DNA from: Leptospira yanagawae serovar Saopaulo str. Sao Paulo = ATCC 700523
GTDB taxonomy: Bacteria; Spirochaetota; Leptospiria; Leptospirales; Leptospiraceae
DNA: 64,000 nt
Direction: 5' to 3'
NCBI RefSeq assembly: GCF_000332475.2
Contig: NZ_AOGX02000022.1
Location: 1 to 64,000, forward strand
This document shows positions 1 through 8,144 of this stretch, piece after piece (the first letter of the stretch is position 1; every line of letters begins with the position of its first letter). The notes below the pieces were generated by a model. That model searched no databases and was not told the origin of the DNA. It saw nothing but the letters and a program-made list of their open reading frames with translations. Position numbers and translations under genes: made by a program.

Positions 1-34
1 TGATTTAAAGTGAGACCTCGTGAAGAGGGTGAAG

Positions 35-316
35 TTACAAAATCTTTTCCTTAAGCAAATATTCTAGCAATAATAGTTGTGAGAAAGTATCGGAAGGTGC
101 GGCTGGATCTCTTCTTTTTAAATGAAACATAATCTTTCTGCGAATCCGCAAACCCCAGCTCGAGTTAGGCCATGCGGGGAGTGGCTCGTGGGCAGGTGCC
201 ACTTTTTCCCATAACACAATCCCAGTCGTTTCAAAAAGAGACTTTCTGTATTCACCGATTTTATCTATAAAATGATCATGGTTTCGATTAAGACTTCGCC
301 TTCTTCGACGACCCAA
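35..316 (-). CDS. Small hypothetical ORF, doubtful
   Basis: An open frame of 93 codons with an arginine-rich start and no domain I recognise. The only in-frame start near the upstream stop is a TTG directly after a stop codon, with no clear Shine-Dalgarno sequence. A second minus-strand frame opens with ATG at about 333 and stops within 20 codons, so a frameshifted short gene is also possible. The composition (many Arg and Pro) is unlike the Lys/Phe/Ile-rich proteins around it, which argues for a spurious frame. The next gene lies divergently at 439. Confidence 0.3.
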   Translation of the reverse strand: MGRRRRRSLNRNHDHFIDKIGEYRKSLFETTGIVLWEKVAPAHEPLPAWPNSSWGLRIRRKIMFHLKRRDPAAPSDTFSQLLLLEYLLKEKIL

Positions 317-438
317 TCAGCCATTGAAAATAATCGTTTTGCATCGACTGGGGAAGTTCCCTTTTACTGAAACTGAATGATTTTTCAAATTTATTTTACT
401 TTGAAACTGAAGGCGTTTCGCATGAAGATTAAATCATT

Positions 439-2115
439 GTGAATCTCAAAACCCAAACATTCATTGCCGTTGTATTCAATTTCTTTTTTCCTCCTTGGGG
501 TTTTTATTTTTTAAATGATCGTTTCTATTTTTGGAGGGCACTTCCACTCGTTCTATTTTATGGAGTTTTTGTCTCCGGCATTGCTTTTCTTTCGATAAAA
601 GGGTTTTCTGGAAAATCCACGATCCTTCTCATAATTCTTTTTATTTTTTTATGGAATCTTTGTTTTGTTCGATTGGCTATTTTGTCATCTCGTAAAACCC
701 TTCGGTCGCAAACCAAACAATTCCCAAAGCCAATATGGTTTCTTCCAATCATGATGATTTTGATTGTTTCATTACGATTGTTGATTAAGGAAAATTTAGA
801 AAATAAAATAGCAAGGCCAATGATTGTCACAACACAATCAATGGAGCCAAACATAAATTATAACGACATTGTTATAGTCACTGATATGTTTAATGAAGCT
901 CATCTTGAACGAGGAGACATTGTTTTCTACCAAGGACAATACGATGAGAAAGAATACCTAGCTCGTATCATTGGGATTCCTGGAGAAACGATAAAAATAT
1001 TTTCTTATTGGGATTATTTATCTACTTATCATGATAATAAGAATGGTGAGGAATTCTATAAGAAAAAGATAGGAACCAAAGATTTCTCGGATTGGAAGGG
1101 TTATGGTTTTTCATTATACCAAGAAAAGATAGGTAATAAAGATGTCTTAATTTTCGATAGCTACAGAAATCAAATCTTTGAACCAAATGAAAATATATCC
1201 ATCGGTTTATTTCAGTACTTTGTATTGGGAGATGATCGAAGTTTAGCTTCCCAAAAGAACAATTCTTTTGGTTTGATTGAAGATTCTAAGATAAAAGCAA
1301 AGTTTTTATTTTCTCTTATATCCAATGACACTCGGATGGAAGGAATTGTAATCTGTGCGAGTGATGCTGATGTTAAATGTAATTTAAAACGATACCTTCA
1401 GTCTTTTTTATTTTTAAATACGAGATGGTTATTTGTTGGTTATGATAATAAAAATGAAATCGTAATTGAGGATTTTGATCAGATAGGGAAAGATCCAACG
1501 AATATGGTGGTCGAGGTTTTACCAAATAAAGAAACCAAACCTGCCGATGAAAGATTTTGTGTCCTAAGCCGGAATGGACTTCGGTTACGAAAGGAACCGA
1601 ATATTGAATCTGAGAAAATCGAATTGATTCCCTTCGAAGAAGAATTACTTGTAACCAAACAGAAGGATGATAGAATTATTATTGATGGGAAAGAAGGGAG
1701 TTGGGTGCAAGTCACCTACAAAGATAAGATAGGTTGGGTATTTAATGGTTATCTGGATTGGCATTGCCACCAACACGAAGATGTAAATCGATCTAAAATT
1801 GATGAATGGGATGTGATTGGAGTTTGGCATCCAGAAGGAAATAAAAATCATTACCTAAATTTGAATGCAGATGGTCGATATTTCGCGAGATTGTTTGGCG
1901 GTTGTGATAATGATGGATGCACAGTTTCTGAATTTTCGGGCTTTTGGAAGGTAAAAGACCATTATGTGATTTTAAAATCAGACGGTGACTCTTCTAGCCT
2001 TCGGACCTATATATATTGGATTGCCGAGGGTGTTTTATGGACCGACAAAGAACATCATGGTTTAAAAGAAAACTATGACAATGACATTGTGCCTATGTTT
2101 GTCAAAGAACTTTAG
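439..2115 (+). CDS. S26 signal peptidase-like membrane protein with C-terminal SH3 domain
   Basis: 558 residues, GTG start, weak ribosome site. Three or four hydrophobic segments fill residues 5-115. Then comes a type I signal peptidase (peptidase S26) fold: the motif QSMEPN with the nucleophile Ser134, RGDIVFY at 158-164, ARIIGIPGE at 175-183, and the box E equivalent LGDDRSLASQKNNSFG. In catalytically active bacterial members the residue before the Arg of box D is the general-base Lys. Here it is Ala175 (codon GCT). A bacterial SH3 domain (about 380-445, with LRLRKEP and GWVFNGYLD) and a C-terminal beta-rich region of about 110 residues follow. The fold assignment is firm, but proteolytic activity is doubtful. 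It could be a pseudo-protease that binds signal peptides or envelope material through SH3. Confidence 0.8.
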   Translation: MNLKTQTFIAVVFNFFFPPWGFYFLNDRFYFWRALPLVLFYGVFVSGIAFLSIKGFSGKSTILLIILFIFLWNLCFVRLAILSSRKTLRSQTKQFPKPIWFLPIMMILIVSLRLLIKENLENKIARPMIVTTQSMEPNINYNDIVIVTDMFNEAHLERGDIVFYQGQYDEKEYLARIIGIPGETIKIFSYWDYLSTYHDNKNGEEFYKKKIGTKDFSDWKGYGFSLYQEKIGNKDVLIFDSYRNQIFEPNENISIGLFQYFVLGDDRSLASQKNNSFGLIEDSKIKAKFLFSLISNDTRMEGIVICASDADVKCNLKRYLQSFLFLNTRWLFVGYDNKNEIVIEDFDQIGKDPTNMVVEVLPNKETKPADERFCVLSRNGLRLRKEPNIESEKIELIPFEEELLVTKQKDDRIIIDGKEGSWVQVTYKDKIGWVFNGYLDWHCHQHEDVNRSKIDEWDVIGVWHPEGNKNHYLNLNADGRYFARLFGGCDNDGCTVSEFSGFWKVKDHYVILKSDGDSSSLRTYIYWIAEGVLWTDKEHHGLKENYDNDIVPMFVKEL

Positions 2116-2353
2116 AGCTATCTTGTAAATTTGGATACGAAAACCACCACTTTATTTGTGGGAATTTGGAAGGATGACCACTGGAATTTACCTCTCCACC
2201 TCAATTTACATTTCGATTCCTCCATCTAACGAAAACTAAATGTGAAAACTAAGATCATGTATTATTTTTAAGTAATGATTTTAGTTCTTATTTTTACCAA
2301 AATCAGTAGAAAATCAATTTACAAACAAAATCTACCAATGTTAGGTTGCCATT

Positions 2354-3025
2354 ATGTTTAGAATCAAATATTTCACTTTATTTACAGTGTTCTTTCTTTT
2401 TAGTCAATGTAAATCGCTTCAAACACAAGATCCATTTTACAACTCACCAGCTCAGGTAAATTTATCGAGTGATTTTAAAATTAACTTGGTTGAATTAGGT
2501 TTCTATCGCAAAATTGGGGCAGATTGGTGGGGTGAGGATTTTTATGTTGCGACCTTTGAAGTAACAAACCTTAGTAAAAATTTTCGATTTTACAGCATTT
2601 GTGATAGGAAGTTACCCGAGTCTTACTTTGAATATTCAGCTAAAAAATCTACCTTTGGTCGTCATTACGAAACTTCGCCAGCAAGGTTTGAGAAATCAGA
2701 CTTTGTCAATGGCTTTCCAGAAATGAAGTTACTTGTTGAAATCACAAATCCAGAGCTTGTCCCTACTGCGACGTATGGTAACAAAGCTGTATTTCCTAAA
2801 GTGAGTGGTAATACATATGCGGCTGCAATGACGGCTTGTTATTATGGAATTCCGATGTCACGTGATACGGATGGAGGGGAAACCAATACAGGATGGATTG
2901 GACAAAACGGCGGAAAGGGGACAATTCGTGCAATTTATTCTGTACCTGCCGGTGCTCGATTCTTAAAATTTGAGCAACAGAAATACTATTCGGCAAATTT
3001 AGAGCGATTTGAGAAACAAAAGTAA
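2354..3025 (+). CDS. Hypothetical lipoprotein
   Basis: 223 residues. The N-terminus is a signal peptide ending in LFSQC at Cys19, a loose spirochaetal lipobox, so the mature protein is probably lipidated and exported. The rest is a soluble beta-rich domain with DWWGEDFYVATFEV and many Tyr, Phe and Gly residues. I do not recognise the family. It stands alone on the plus strand, convergent with another lipoprotein gene at 3116, with a shared hairpin terminator between them. The lipoprotein assignment is good and the function is unknown. Confidence 0.75.
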   Translation: MFRIKYFTLFTVFFLFSQCKSLQTQDPFYNSPAQVNLSSDFKINLVELGFYRKIGADWWGEDFYVATFEVTNLSKNFRFYSICDRKLPESYFEYSAKKSTFGRHYETSPARFEKSDFVNGFPEMKLLVEITNPELVPTATYGNKAVFPKVSGNTYAAAMTACYYGIPMSRDTDGGETNTGWIGQNGGKGTIRAIYSVPAGARFLKFEQQKYYSANLERFEKQK

Positions 3026-3034
3026 AAAACTAAA

Positions 3035-3078
3035 AAGTTAGTAGTCTAACCTCCTTTAAAGATATAGGCTACTAACTT
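3035..3078. terminator. Bidirectional hairpin terminator
   Basis: Perfect 10-base inverted repeat (AAGTTAGTAG at 3035-3044, CTACTAACTT at 3069-3078) between two convergent lipoprotein genes. A T-rich tract follows on both strands (CGTTTTAATTT on plus, TTTTTAGTTTTTT on minus), so it can end transcripts from either side. Confidence 0.7.
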
Positions 3079-3115
3079 CGTTTTAATTTAAAATCGAAAG
3101 TTAAAATTCACTTTT

Positions 3116-3796
3116 TTACTTTGCGATTGGAATTGTGGACCACTCAGTTCCTTCTAAATCTAATTTCGTTTCTTTTTCGATTTCTGCTTTTATCTCAGGT
3201 GTTTGCACAATCTCTTTAAACCCAGAATACCCAGATGTATCTGGTGTGCCACCACCTAATAAGGCGGAAGCAATCGCGCCAGCAACCTTGATTCCTAAAC
3301 TAGTTTTAAAACTACCCACAATCGATTCACCAACATTGTCCATATCTGGATCTTGTTCAAGTGGAGTTCCATTGAATTCGATTCTATACTTGCCTAACAC
3401 TAAAACTTGATTGGGTTTGACGGTGAATTTTGATTTTTCAAGATTGATTCGGTCGAACACGTGATAGAAATTGGCTTCAGGTTGGTTTTGGTTTCCTTTT
3501 TGGTGGATATGGGCACCAACAAACGCATACTCACCTGGCTCAATATTCAAATAGTACAATCGAGTTTGGGAAGCAAAATTGGATTCCATCAATTTAAGTT
3601 CGCTGATTTTCTTTTTGGTTTTGTCAAATTTTACAAGCCATACCCTTTGAGCACTTTGGTCTCCAAATAAAAGTTTTGGAACACCCATTTCGAATACGAT
3701 GGCTGACGATTTATTTGGATAGTTTGGTAAAATATCCGGTTTTGATCTGCAATTGAAAAGAGTTGCTGCAATAGCAAGAGTGATAAAGATTCTCAT
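3116..3796 (-). CDS. Hypothetical lipoprotein
   Basis: 226 residues. Signal peptide MRIFITLAIAATLFNC with the lipidated Cys16. An AGGA ribosome site lies six bases before the ATG. The mature part reads like a beta-sandwich domain (PGEYAFVGAHIHQKG, NQVLVLGKYRIEFNG), followed by a Gly/Ala-rich helix around residues 165-185 and a charged C-terminus (PEIKAEIEKETKLDLEGTEW). No family recognised. It is a single gene convergent with the lipoprotein ending at 3025 and lies downstream of the diguanylate cyclase with about 100 bases between. Confidence 0.75.
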   Translation of the reverse strand: MRIFITLAIAATLFNCRSKPDILPNYPNKSSAIVFEMGVPKLLFGDQSAQRVWLVKFDKTKKKISELKLMESNFASQTRLYYLNIEPGEYAFVGAHIHQKGNQNQPEANFYHVFDRINLEKSKFTVKPNQVLVLGKYRIEFNGTPLEQDPDMDNVGESIVGSFKTSLGIKVAGAIASALLGGGTPDTSGYSGFKEIVQTPEIKAEIEKETKLDLEGTEWSTIPIAK

Positions 3797-3895
3797 TTGT
3801 ATCCTGTTAATTGGTCTTTTAGCAAAAAGAATCTAATTGAAGTTAAATTGTCAATGAAAATATAGAGTAATAATTTATGTTAATGTGAATGCTTT

Positions 3896-5017
3896 TCACA
3901 CAGAATGATTTTTCTCGGAAACTACCTGGTTCCTTCCTTTTTTTTTGGCTTCGTATAAGTATTGGTCAGCTAAGTTGATGATTGATTCGGGATTTTCTTC
4001 CGGTGAATGGAGTAAGGAAATCCCGACACTAGTAGAACATTGCAATTGTTTGCCTTTGAATGCAAAGGAAAGTGATTGAAATGTGCACCGAATTTTTTCT
4101 GCAACAACGATGGCTCCATCCAATTCAGTATTAGGCAGAAGAACCAGGAATTCTTCTCCACCCCATCTGGATGGAAAATCTTGTTTTCGTAGGGATGATT
4201 TAAGAACCGTTGCAAATTCTACTAAAACAAGATCACCCATTTCATGTCCATAGGTATCATTTATAGATTTAAATAAATCTAAATCAAACAACAAAAAGGC
4301 AATTGGATATGGATTTGAACTGCGATGTTGTCTCGCCATTTCAATTTCCAAATTTGAAAAAAAAGAACGGCGATTGGAAAGACCAGTTAACGGATCTGTC
4401 ATTGCAATTGCCATTAATTTTTCGTTTACATCAGTAAGTGAAGAAAACAGTTTTGAAACAATCTGATTCACTATAAATGCACTTCCACCTAATAAAAGTG
4501 AGGATATGAATATGCTAAGTAATGTTGGTTTCACTGGTGGCATAATGATATTCACCAAAGGTAAAATTTCGTAATAAACCAAAAATCCCATTGAGCTGAA
4601 TAGAACTGTTGCTAAAAATGCATTGTAAACACCATAGTTTCTATCTAGAGACATGCTACTAAGAGCAATAGACCCCAAGTAACCTAAAATAAAAAATGAA
4701 GTTATATGCCCAGTGCCATAAGCAAGTACGGTAAGCCATATTAAATCAAAGGTAGCTGGAATGTAACCACTCCACCATACATCCTTTTCTACTAAGATAT
4801 CGAAATGGATCAAAAGAAACCACATGATTGAAAAAACGAGGTGTATCAGGCCGATTCCAACAATCCAAGGTAGTTGAAATGAATAAAAAACAAGAACCAT
4901 CACGAGGGTATAAACACAACGTGCTAAATTAGCAGTTTGGAATTTTTCTGTTCCAGAAGTGTTTGCAATCGATTTGGGACTGGATTTCAGATTGAATGAT
5001 TCTGGATTTTGTTTCAT
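3896..5017 (-). CDS. Membrane diguanylate cyclase (GGDEF)
   Basis: 373 residues. Five or six transmembrane helices occupy residues 32-185, resembling small integral-membrane sensor domains. A GGDEF domain follows: TDPLTGLSNRR at about 208, the metal-binding DLDLFKSIND with HEMGD near 245-262, and the active-site signature GGEEF at 286-290. An RxxD allosteric inhibition site (RKQD, 277-280) lies exactly five residues upstream of the signature. All catalytic elements are present, so the protein should make cyclic di-GMP from two GTP at the inner membrane and be product-inhibited. The input signal of the membrane part is unknown. It is a single gene. Confidence 0.92.
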   Translation of the reverse strand: MKQNPESFNLKSSPKSIANTSGTEKFQTANLARCVYTLVMVLVFYSFQLPWIVGIGLIHLVFSIMWFLLIHFDILVEKDVWWSGYIPATFDLIWLTVLAYGTGHITSFFILGYLGSIALSSMSLDRNYGVYNAFLATVLFSSMGFLVYYEILPLVNIIMPPVKPTLLSIFISSLLLGGSAFIVNQIVSKLFSSLTDVNEKLMAIAMTDPLTGLSNRRSFFSNLEIEMARQHRSSNPYPIAFLLFDLDLFKSINDTYGHEMGDLVLVEFATVLKSSLRKQDFPSRWGGEEFLVLLPNTELDGAIVVAEKIRCTFQSLSFAFKGKQLQCSTSVGISLLHSPEENPESIINLADQYLYEAKKKGRNQVVSEKNHSV

Positions 5018-5265
5018 GGAATTAAGAAAAGAAAATCGATGGTTTCTTCCAAGTTACGGACAAATACTCATAACATTTTTTGGTATCTAAGGAAGTTAGA
5101 TTTAAAAATAAAATTGGTTCCACGACATAGAATGAAAGGTTAGGACGCAATCTTCGTCAATAAATTAAATGATGAGCGTACGTTTGAGATGCTTCATTCC
5201 ATCAAAATTCTGAAAAACCACAAATGGGGTTTTTAAAAAAGGTATTACGGATTTTTCTTAAAAAT
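5018..5265. other. Non-coding stretch between the GGDEF gene and a small ORF
   Basis: About 250 bases without a supportable gene. It is AT-rich, with T- and A-tracts near 5231-5270 that could serve as terminator sequence for the small minus-strand ORF ending at 5266. No convincing promoter or hairpin was found. Confidence 0.5.
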
Positions 5266-5436
5266 TTATTGTTTTTTCGATTTTAATCCGTTCTCTATTT
5301 CCAAAATTCGAGCCTTTACCAATGTTTTTACAAGTGGATCAGGTAGGGGAGACGAAACAGAAAAATGAACAACTGTTGAGGAAAAACTCTGTTCAGTTAA
5401 AAGATGTTTCATGTCTTTTAAAATGTTACCTTCCAT
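5266..5436 (-). CDS. 56-residue ORF resembling the C-terminus of DUF1801 proteins, possible remnant
   Basis: A 56-codon frame from ATG at 5434-5436. The stretch VVHFSVSSPLPDPLVKTLVK followed by ARILEIENG looks like the C-terminal end of DUF1801 proteins, which typically read as hydrophobic-F-pl-kPLP-L-v-kivk-R-E-N. The usual DUF1801 protein has about 110-130 residues, and the N-terminal half is absent because the next gene ends only 46 bases upstream. Either this is a decayed 5'-truncated copy or a small stand-alone protein. There is no strong Shine-Dalgarno sequence. The resemblance is from memory of the family and was not computed. Confidence 0.4.
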   Translation of the reverse strand: MEGNILKDMKHLLTEQSFSSTVVHFSVSSPLPDPLVKTLVKARILEIENGLKSKKQ

Positions 5437-5482
5437 AATAAAGATTCAGTTTTGAAACAATTTCCCAAATGAAATGGTTTAA

Positions 5483-6394
5483 TCAAGGTTGATGGGTTTT
5501 TTCTCGAGAAGTAGTTTTGAGAAAATGCCAATCGATGATCAAAACGAGTAGAGAAATGATCGTTAAACCTAATGCCCAAAAAAAAGATAAATAATCAGAA
5601 AGCACACCAAATCCAGGGATTCCTGGTTGCGCATTTCGAATTGCTGGTAAAACGAGTACTAGTAACGCAAAGAGGAATAATTCTGATACATGAATTTCTT
5701 TTTGGTACAATAAGATACGCGTTGTAATCAAAATCGTAATTAATCCTATGCAAAACATTGTTACCATTATGAACACAGATACAAATTGGTTGCTTTTTGT
5801 TCGTTCCACTTGGATGAGACGGTCCACATTTCCTGTGGAACGATCAATCCAAAAGTCTTCCACTGGTTTATCCAAAAATTCAAGTTTATAACTTGCAATG
5901 GGTGATTGCATATTAAATACGATAGGAATTCCAATGTAATCTAATTCAGATGATTTTTTGAAAAAACCCAAACTAATTGTAGATTGGAACTGATCAAATG
6001 GATAGTCTGTAACAGTACCAACTAAAGGCAGGGTGATCAAAATTTTACGGATAGGTTGCTTGGCTTTAAAGTTAAATTCTTCATTGCTACTGTATGAAAT
6101 TAACCTGAGATCTTCTTTAGGTGTGTCGGACCTTCGATTTAAACTCAAATCTTCTGCAAGATAAATTCTTAATTCAACCTTAGCTTCTCGTTTTTCTATT
6201 TCTATTGATCTTACATCGGCATGTATCACTGAAGTTTTCACGTGGTCAATATCAACATCCGTAAAAGATGCAAAATCCGATTTATCTTTTATGAAATACC
6301 GAACACTGGAAATGTAACTTCCTGTAATCAGAATTAAAATCAAAAATATTAGTTGGAATCTGTTTGATGAAACTAAATTTTTAATTGAATTCAT
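5483..6394 (-). CDS. DUF4436-like membrane protein
   Basis: 303 residues from the ATG at 6394, which shares its A with the stop codon of the preceding gene (TAATG), favouring translational coupling over the GTG at 6409. One N-terminal transmembrane helix, then an extracytoplasmic domain of about 170 residues with DYPFDQFQSTISLGF, then three C-terminal helices with ISELFL-type and GFGVLSDYLSFFWALGLT segments. The order TM, beta domain with YPFD, and PGxPxxGVLxDxLxFFWA matches DUF4436. The function of that family is unknown. It is the last gene of the M16 protease operon. Confidence 0.7.
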   Translation of the reverse strand: MNSIKNLVSSNRFQLIFLILILITGSYISSVRYFIKDKSDFASFTDVDIDHVKTSVIHADVRSIEIEKREAKVELRIYLAEDLSLNRRSDTPKEDLRLISYSSNEEFNFKAKQPIRKILITLPLVGTVTDYPFDQFQSTISLGFFKKSSELDYIGIPIVFNMQSPIASYKLEFLDKPVEDFWIDRSTGNVDRLIQVERTKSNQFVSVFIMVTMFCIGLITILITTRILLYQKEIHVSELFLFALLVLVLPAIRNAQPGIPGFGVLSDYLSFFWALGLTIISLLVLIIDWHFLKTTSREKTHQP

Positions 6395-6759
6395 TATAAG
6401 TTTGTCCACGCCAAAGAAATTAATGTAAATAGTGCTAAGAAGAAAATGAATCCGTAAAAGTAAATTTGGAAAGTATACAAACGAATGATTCCTTCAAACG
6501 ATTTGGTTAAATCTTCGAGCGTTAGGATTTCTTTTTCTGAAACCTTTTTGAAGAGAATTGATACTCTAACAGTAAGGTAACCTAAGATGATTTGTAATAA
6601 TCCTTCGAAAATGTTTCCGTAATTATCTTTAATTGTGACTAGTCCGCCGATTAAGTAAATGATACCTAATAGGATTAAAATTTTCCCAAATAAACTCATT
6701 CTAGATGAGATTTTATGCAAGATCAGGTTGATATTAATACCAGTTGTTTGTTGTTCCAT
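6394..6759 (-). CDS. Small membrane protein
   Basis: About 121 residues from the ATG at 6759, preceded by GAAGGAAAAAG. The longer in-frame start at 6789 would overlap the upstream gene by 30 bases, whereas 6759 gives a TAATG overlap with its stop. Two hydrophobic pairs are seen: GKILILLGIIYLIGGLVTI, then ILGYLTVRVSILF and IYFYGFIFFLALFTLISLAW. The first half is amphipathic. No family recognised. It is tightly packed in the operon M16 protease, TPR protein, this gene, DUF4436 protein. Confidence 0.7.
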   Translation of the reverse strand: MEQQTTGININLILHKISSRMSLFGKILILLGIIYLIGGLVTIKDNYGNIFEGLLQIILGYLTVRVSILFKKVSEKEILTLEDLTKSFEGIIRLYTFQIYFYGFIFFLALFTLISLAWTNL

Positions 6760-8135
6760 TATTCTTTTTCCTTCTCTAATCTTTTGCACGCCTGTACGAG
6801 TCCTTGTCCATTATTGCAAGCCAAGTCTAAGTATTTAATTCCTTCGTTTCTATTACCTAAAAGTAGATTGGCTCTACCTATGGAATATGAATTTTGGTGA
6901 GAAACAACCATGTCCTTTTGTTGTGCATAAGCTTCGCTGTTTTCTGCCTCTAAATGGTATTCCCTAGCTTTCTCGTAATTTCCTGCCAGTAAATAACTAT
7001 CTCCTAAGTAAGATAGTAACCGATAAGTCGGAGTAAACTTTTCCTTACATCCTTCTAATAGTTTCGTTCCTTTTACAGAATCCTCATAGTAGGCATAATT
7101 AAATCCGTATTCAATACAATAATCCAAACTATCAGGTTCCTTTTTGGCAGCTAATTCAAAACTTTTTAACATTTTAGGTGTAAGTGCTTCCTTCCATTGG
7201 TCATAGTAACTTAAACCCAAAACATAATCATATAATCCAATTTCGCTTTTCTTCTGGGATAATTCAGCAGCTAAAGTTTCAATTCTTTTCAATTGGTCAC
7301 GACGATATGTTGGGGAGTGAACCCAATACTCAAATAAACCATGTTTTGAAAGAATATTATTCCCTTTTTCATGAGTTTCCAAACTCCTTTGGATCAAAGT
7401 GAATGCTTCACTATCCAAGGCAAATTTTGAGTCAGGAAAATTGTTTGAATTTCTTAACTTCACTAAGGCTAATCCGATGAAACATTCTTCACGATCGGAC
7501 TGTAGAGATATACACGTTTTATAGGATTCTTCTGCGTTAGCATAATCATTAGCATATAAACGCAAATTCCCTTCTAAGATAAAAAATTCAGCATTCCTTG
7601 GATCAGTATTAAAGGAAGAGTTTTCCATACCAATGGCAATGTTGTAATAACTGAGTGCTTTATCATATTTTTCATTCCAAATTTTTGAATACAAAGTATA
7701 GTCATTTTCCCAAAACTTAAATACCAATTCATCTAATTTGAATATGTCATGGCCCATCCGAATATGAGATTCGAAAATTTTGTTTTGAAATGGAAAATTC
7801 CCTGTTACATCATTTTCAAACCCTTTGGTAAAATATTGGATTGCAAGTTCCGGATTATTTTCGGTATCTAAATAAAAAAGTCCAAGTTCCCAATTTTCTC
7901 GTACCAAACTAGGAGTGTTTTCTATTTGTTTAATTAACTTTGCTTCATATGATTTTTTTTGAAGATAAATTCCTAAATCCTTTGCCCAACCAATTTTATC
8001 AAAAACACCAAATGAATGTTTTAGATCTAAGTTTCCTAAACTTAGAAAAACCAGAATGAATGCAAAGATTGCTTCTGAGATAAGAACCCGAATGTGTTTA
8101 AATTCTTTACTTAGAATTCTGAGTTTTAGTTTCAT
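6759..8135 (-). CDS. Membrane-anchored TPR-repeat protein
   Basis: 458 residues. One transmembrane helix near residues 18-35 (ISEAIFAFILVFLSLGNL) anchors a long helical repeat region. TPR-like units are visible at LGLFYLDTENNPELAIQYFTKG, ALSYYNIAIGMENSS, FILEGNLRLYANDYANAEESYK and YLGDSYLLAGNYEKAREYHLEA. A clear ribosome site (TAGGAGATAAAAATG) lies in the nine-base gap after the M16 gene. TPR proteins act as scaffolds, so it may organise the protease upstream and the membrane proteins downstream. That role is inference. Confidence 0.8.
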   Translation of the reverse strand: MKLKLRILSKEFKHIRVLISEAIFAFILVFLSLGNLDLKHSFGVFDKIGWAKDLGIYLQKKSYEAKLIKQIENTPSLVRENWELGLFYLDTENNPELAIQYFTKGFENDVTGNFPFQNKIFESHIRMGHDIFKLDELVFKFWENDYTLYSKIWNEKYDKALSYYNIAIGMENSSFNTDPRNAEFFILEGNLRLYANDYANAEESYKTCISLQSDREECFIGLALVKLRNSNNFPDSKFALDSEAFTLIQRSLETHEKGNNILSKHGLFEYWVHSPTYRRDQLKRIETLAAELSQKKSEIGLYDYVLGLSYYDQWKEALTPKMLKSFELAAKKEPDSLDYCIEYGFNYAYYEDSVKGTKLLEGCKEKFTPTYRLLSYLGDSYLLAGNYEKAREYHLEAENSEAYAQQKDMVVSHQNSYSIGRANLLLGNRNEGIKYLDLACNNGQGLVQACKRLEKEKE

Positions 8136-8144
8136 TTTTATCTC

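Noticed and set aside
2116..2353. 21-codon frame (ATG near 2177) after GGAAGG in the gap
   Set aside because: Very short, low-complexity, no context to support it.
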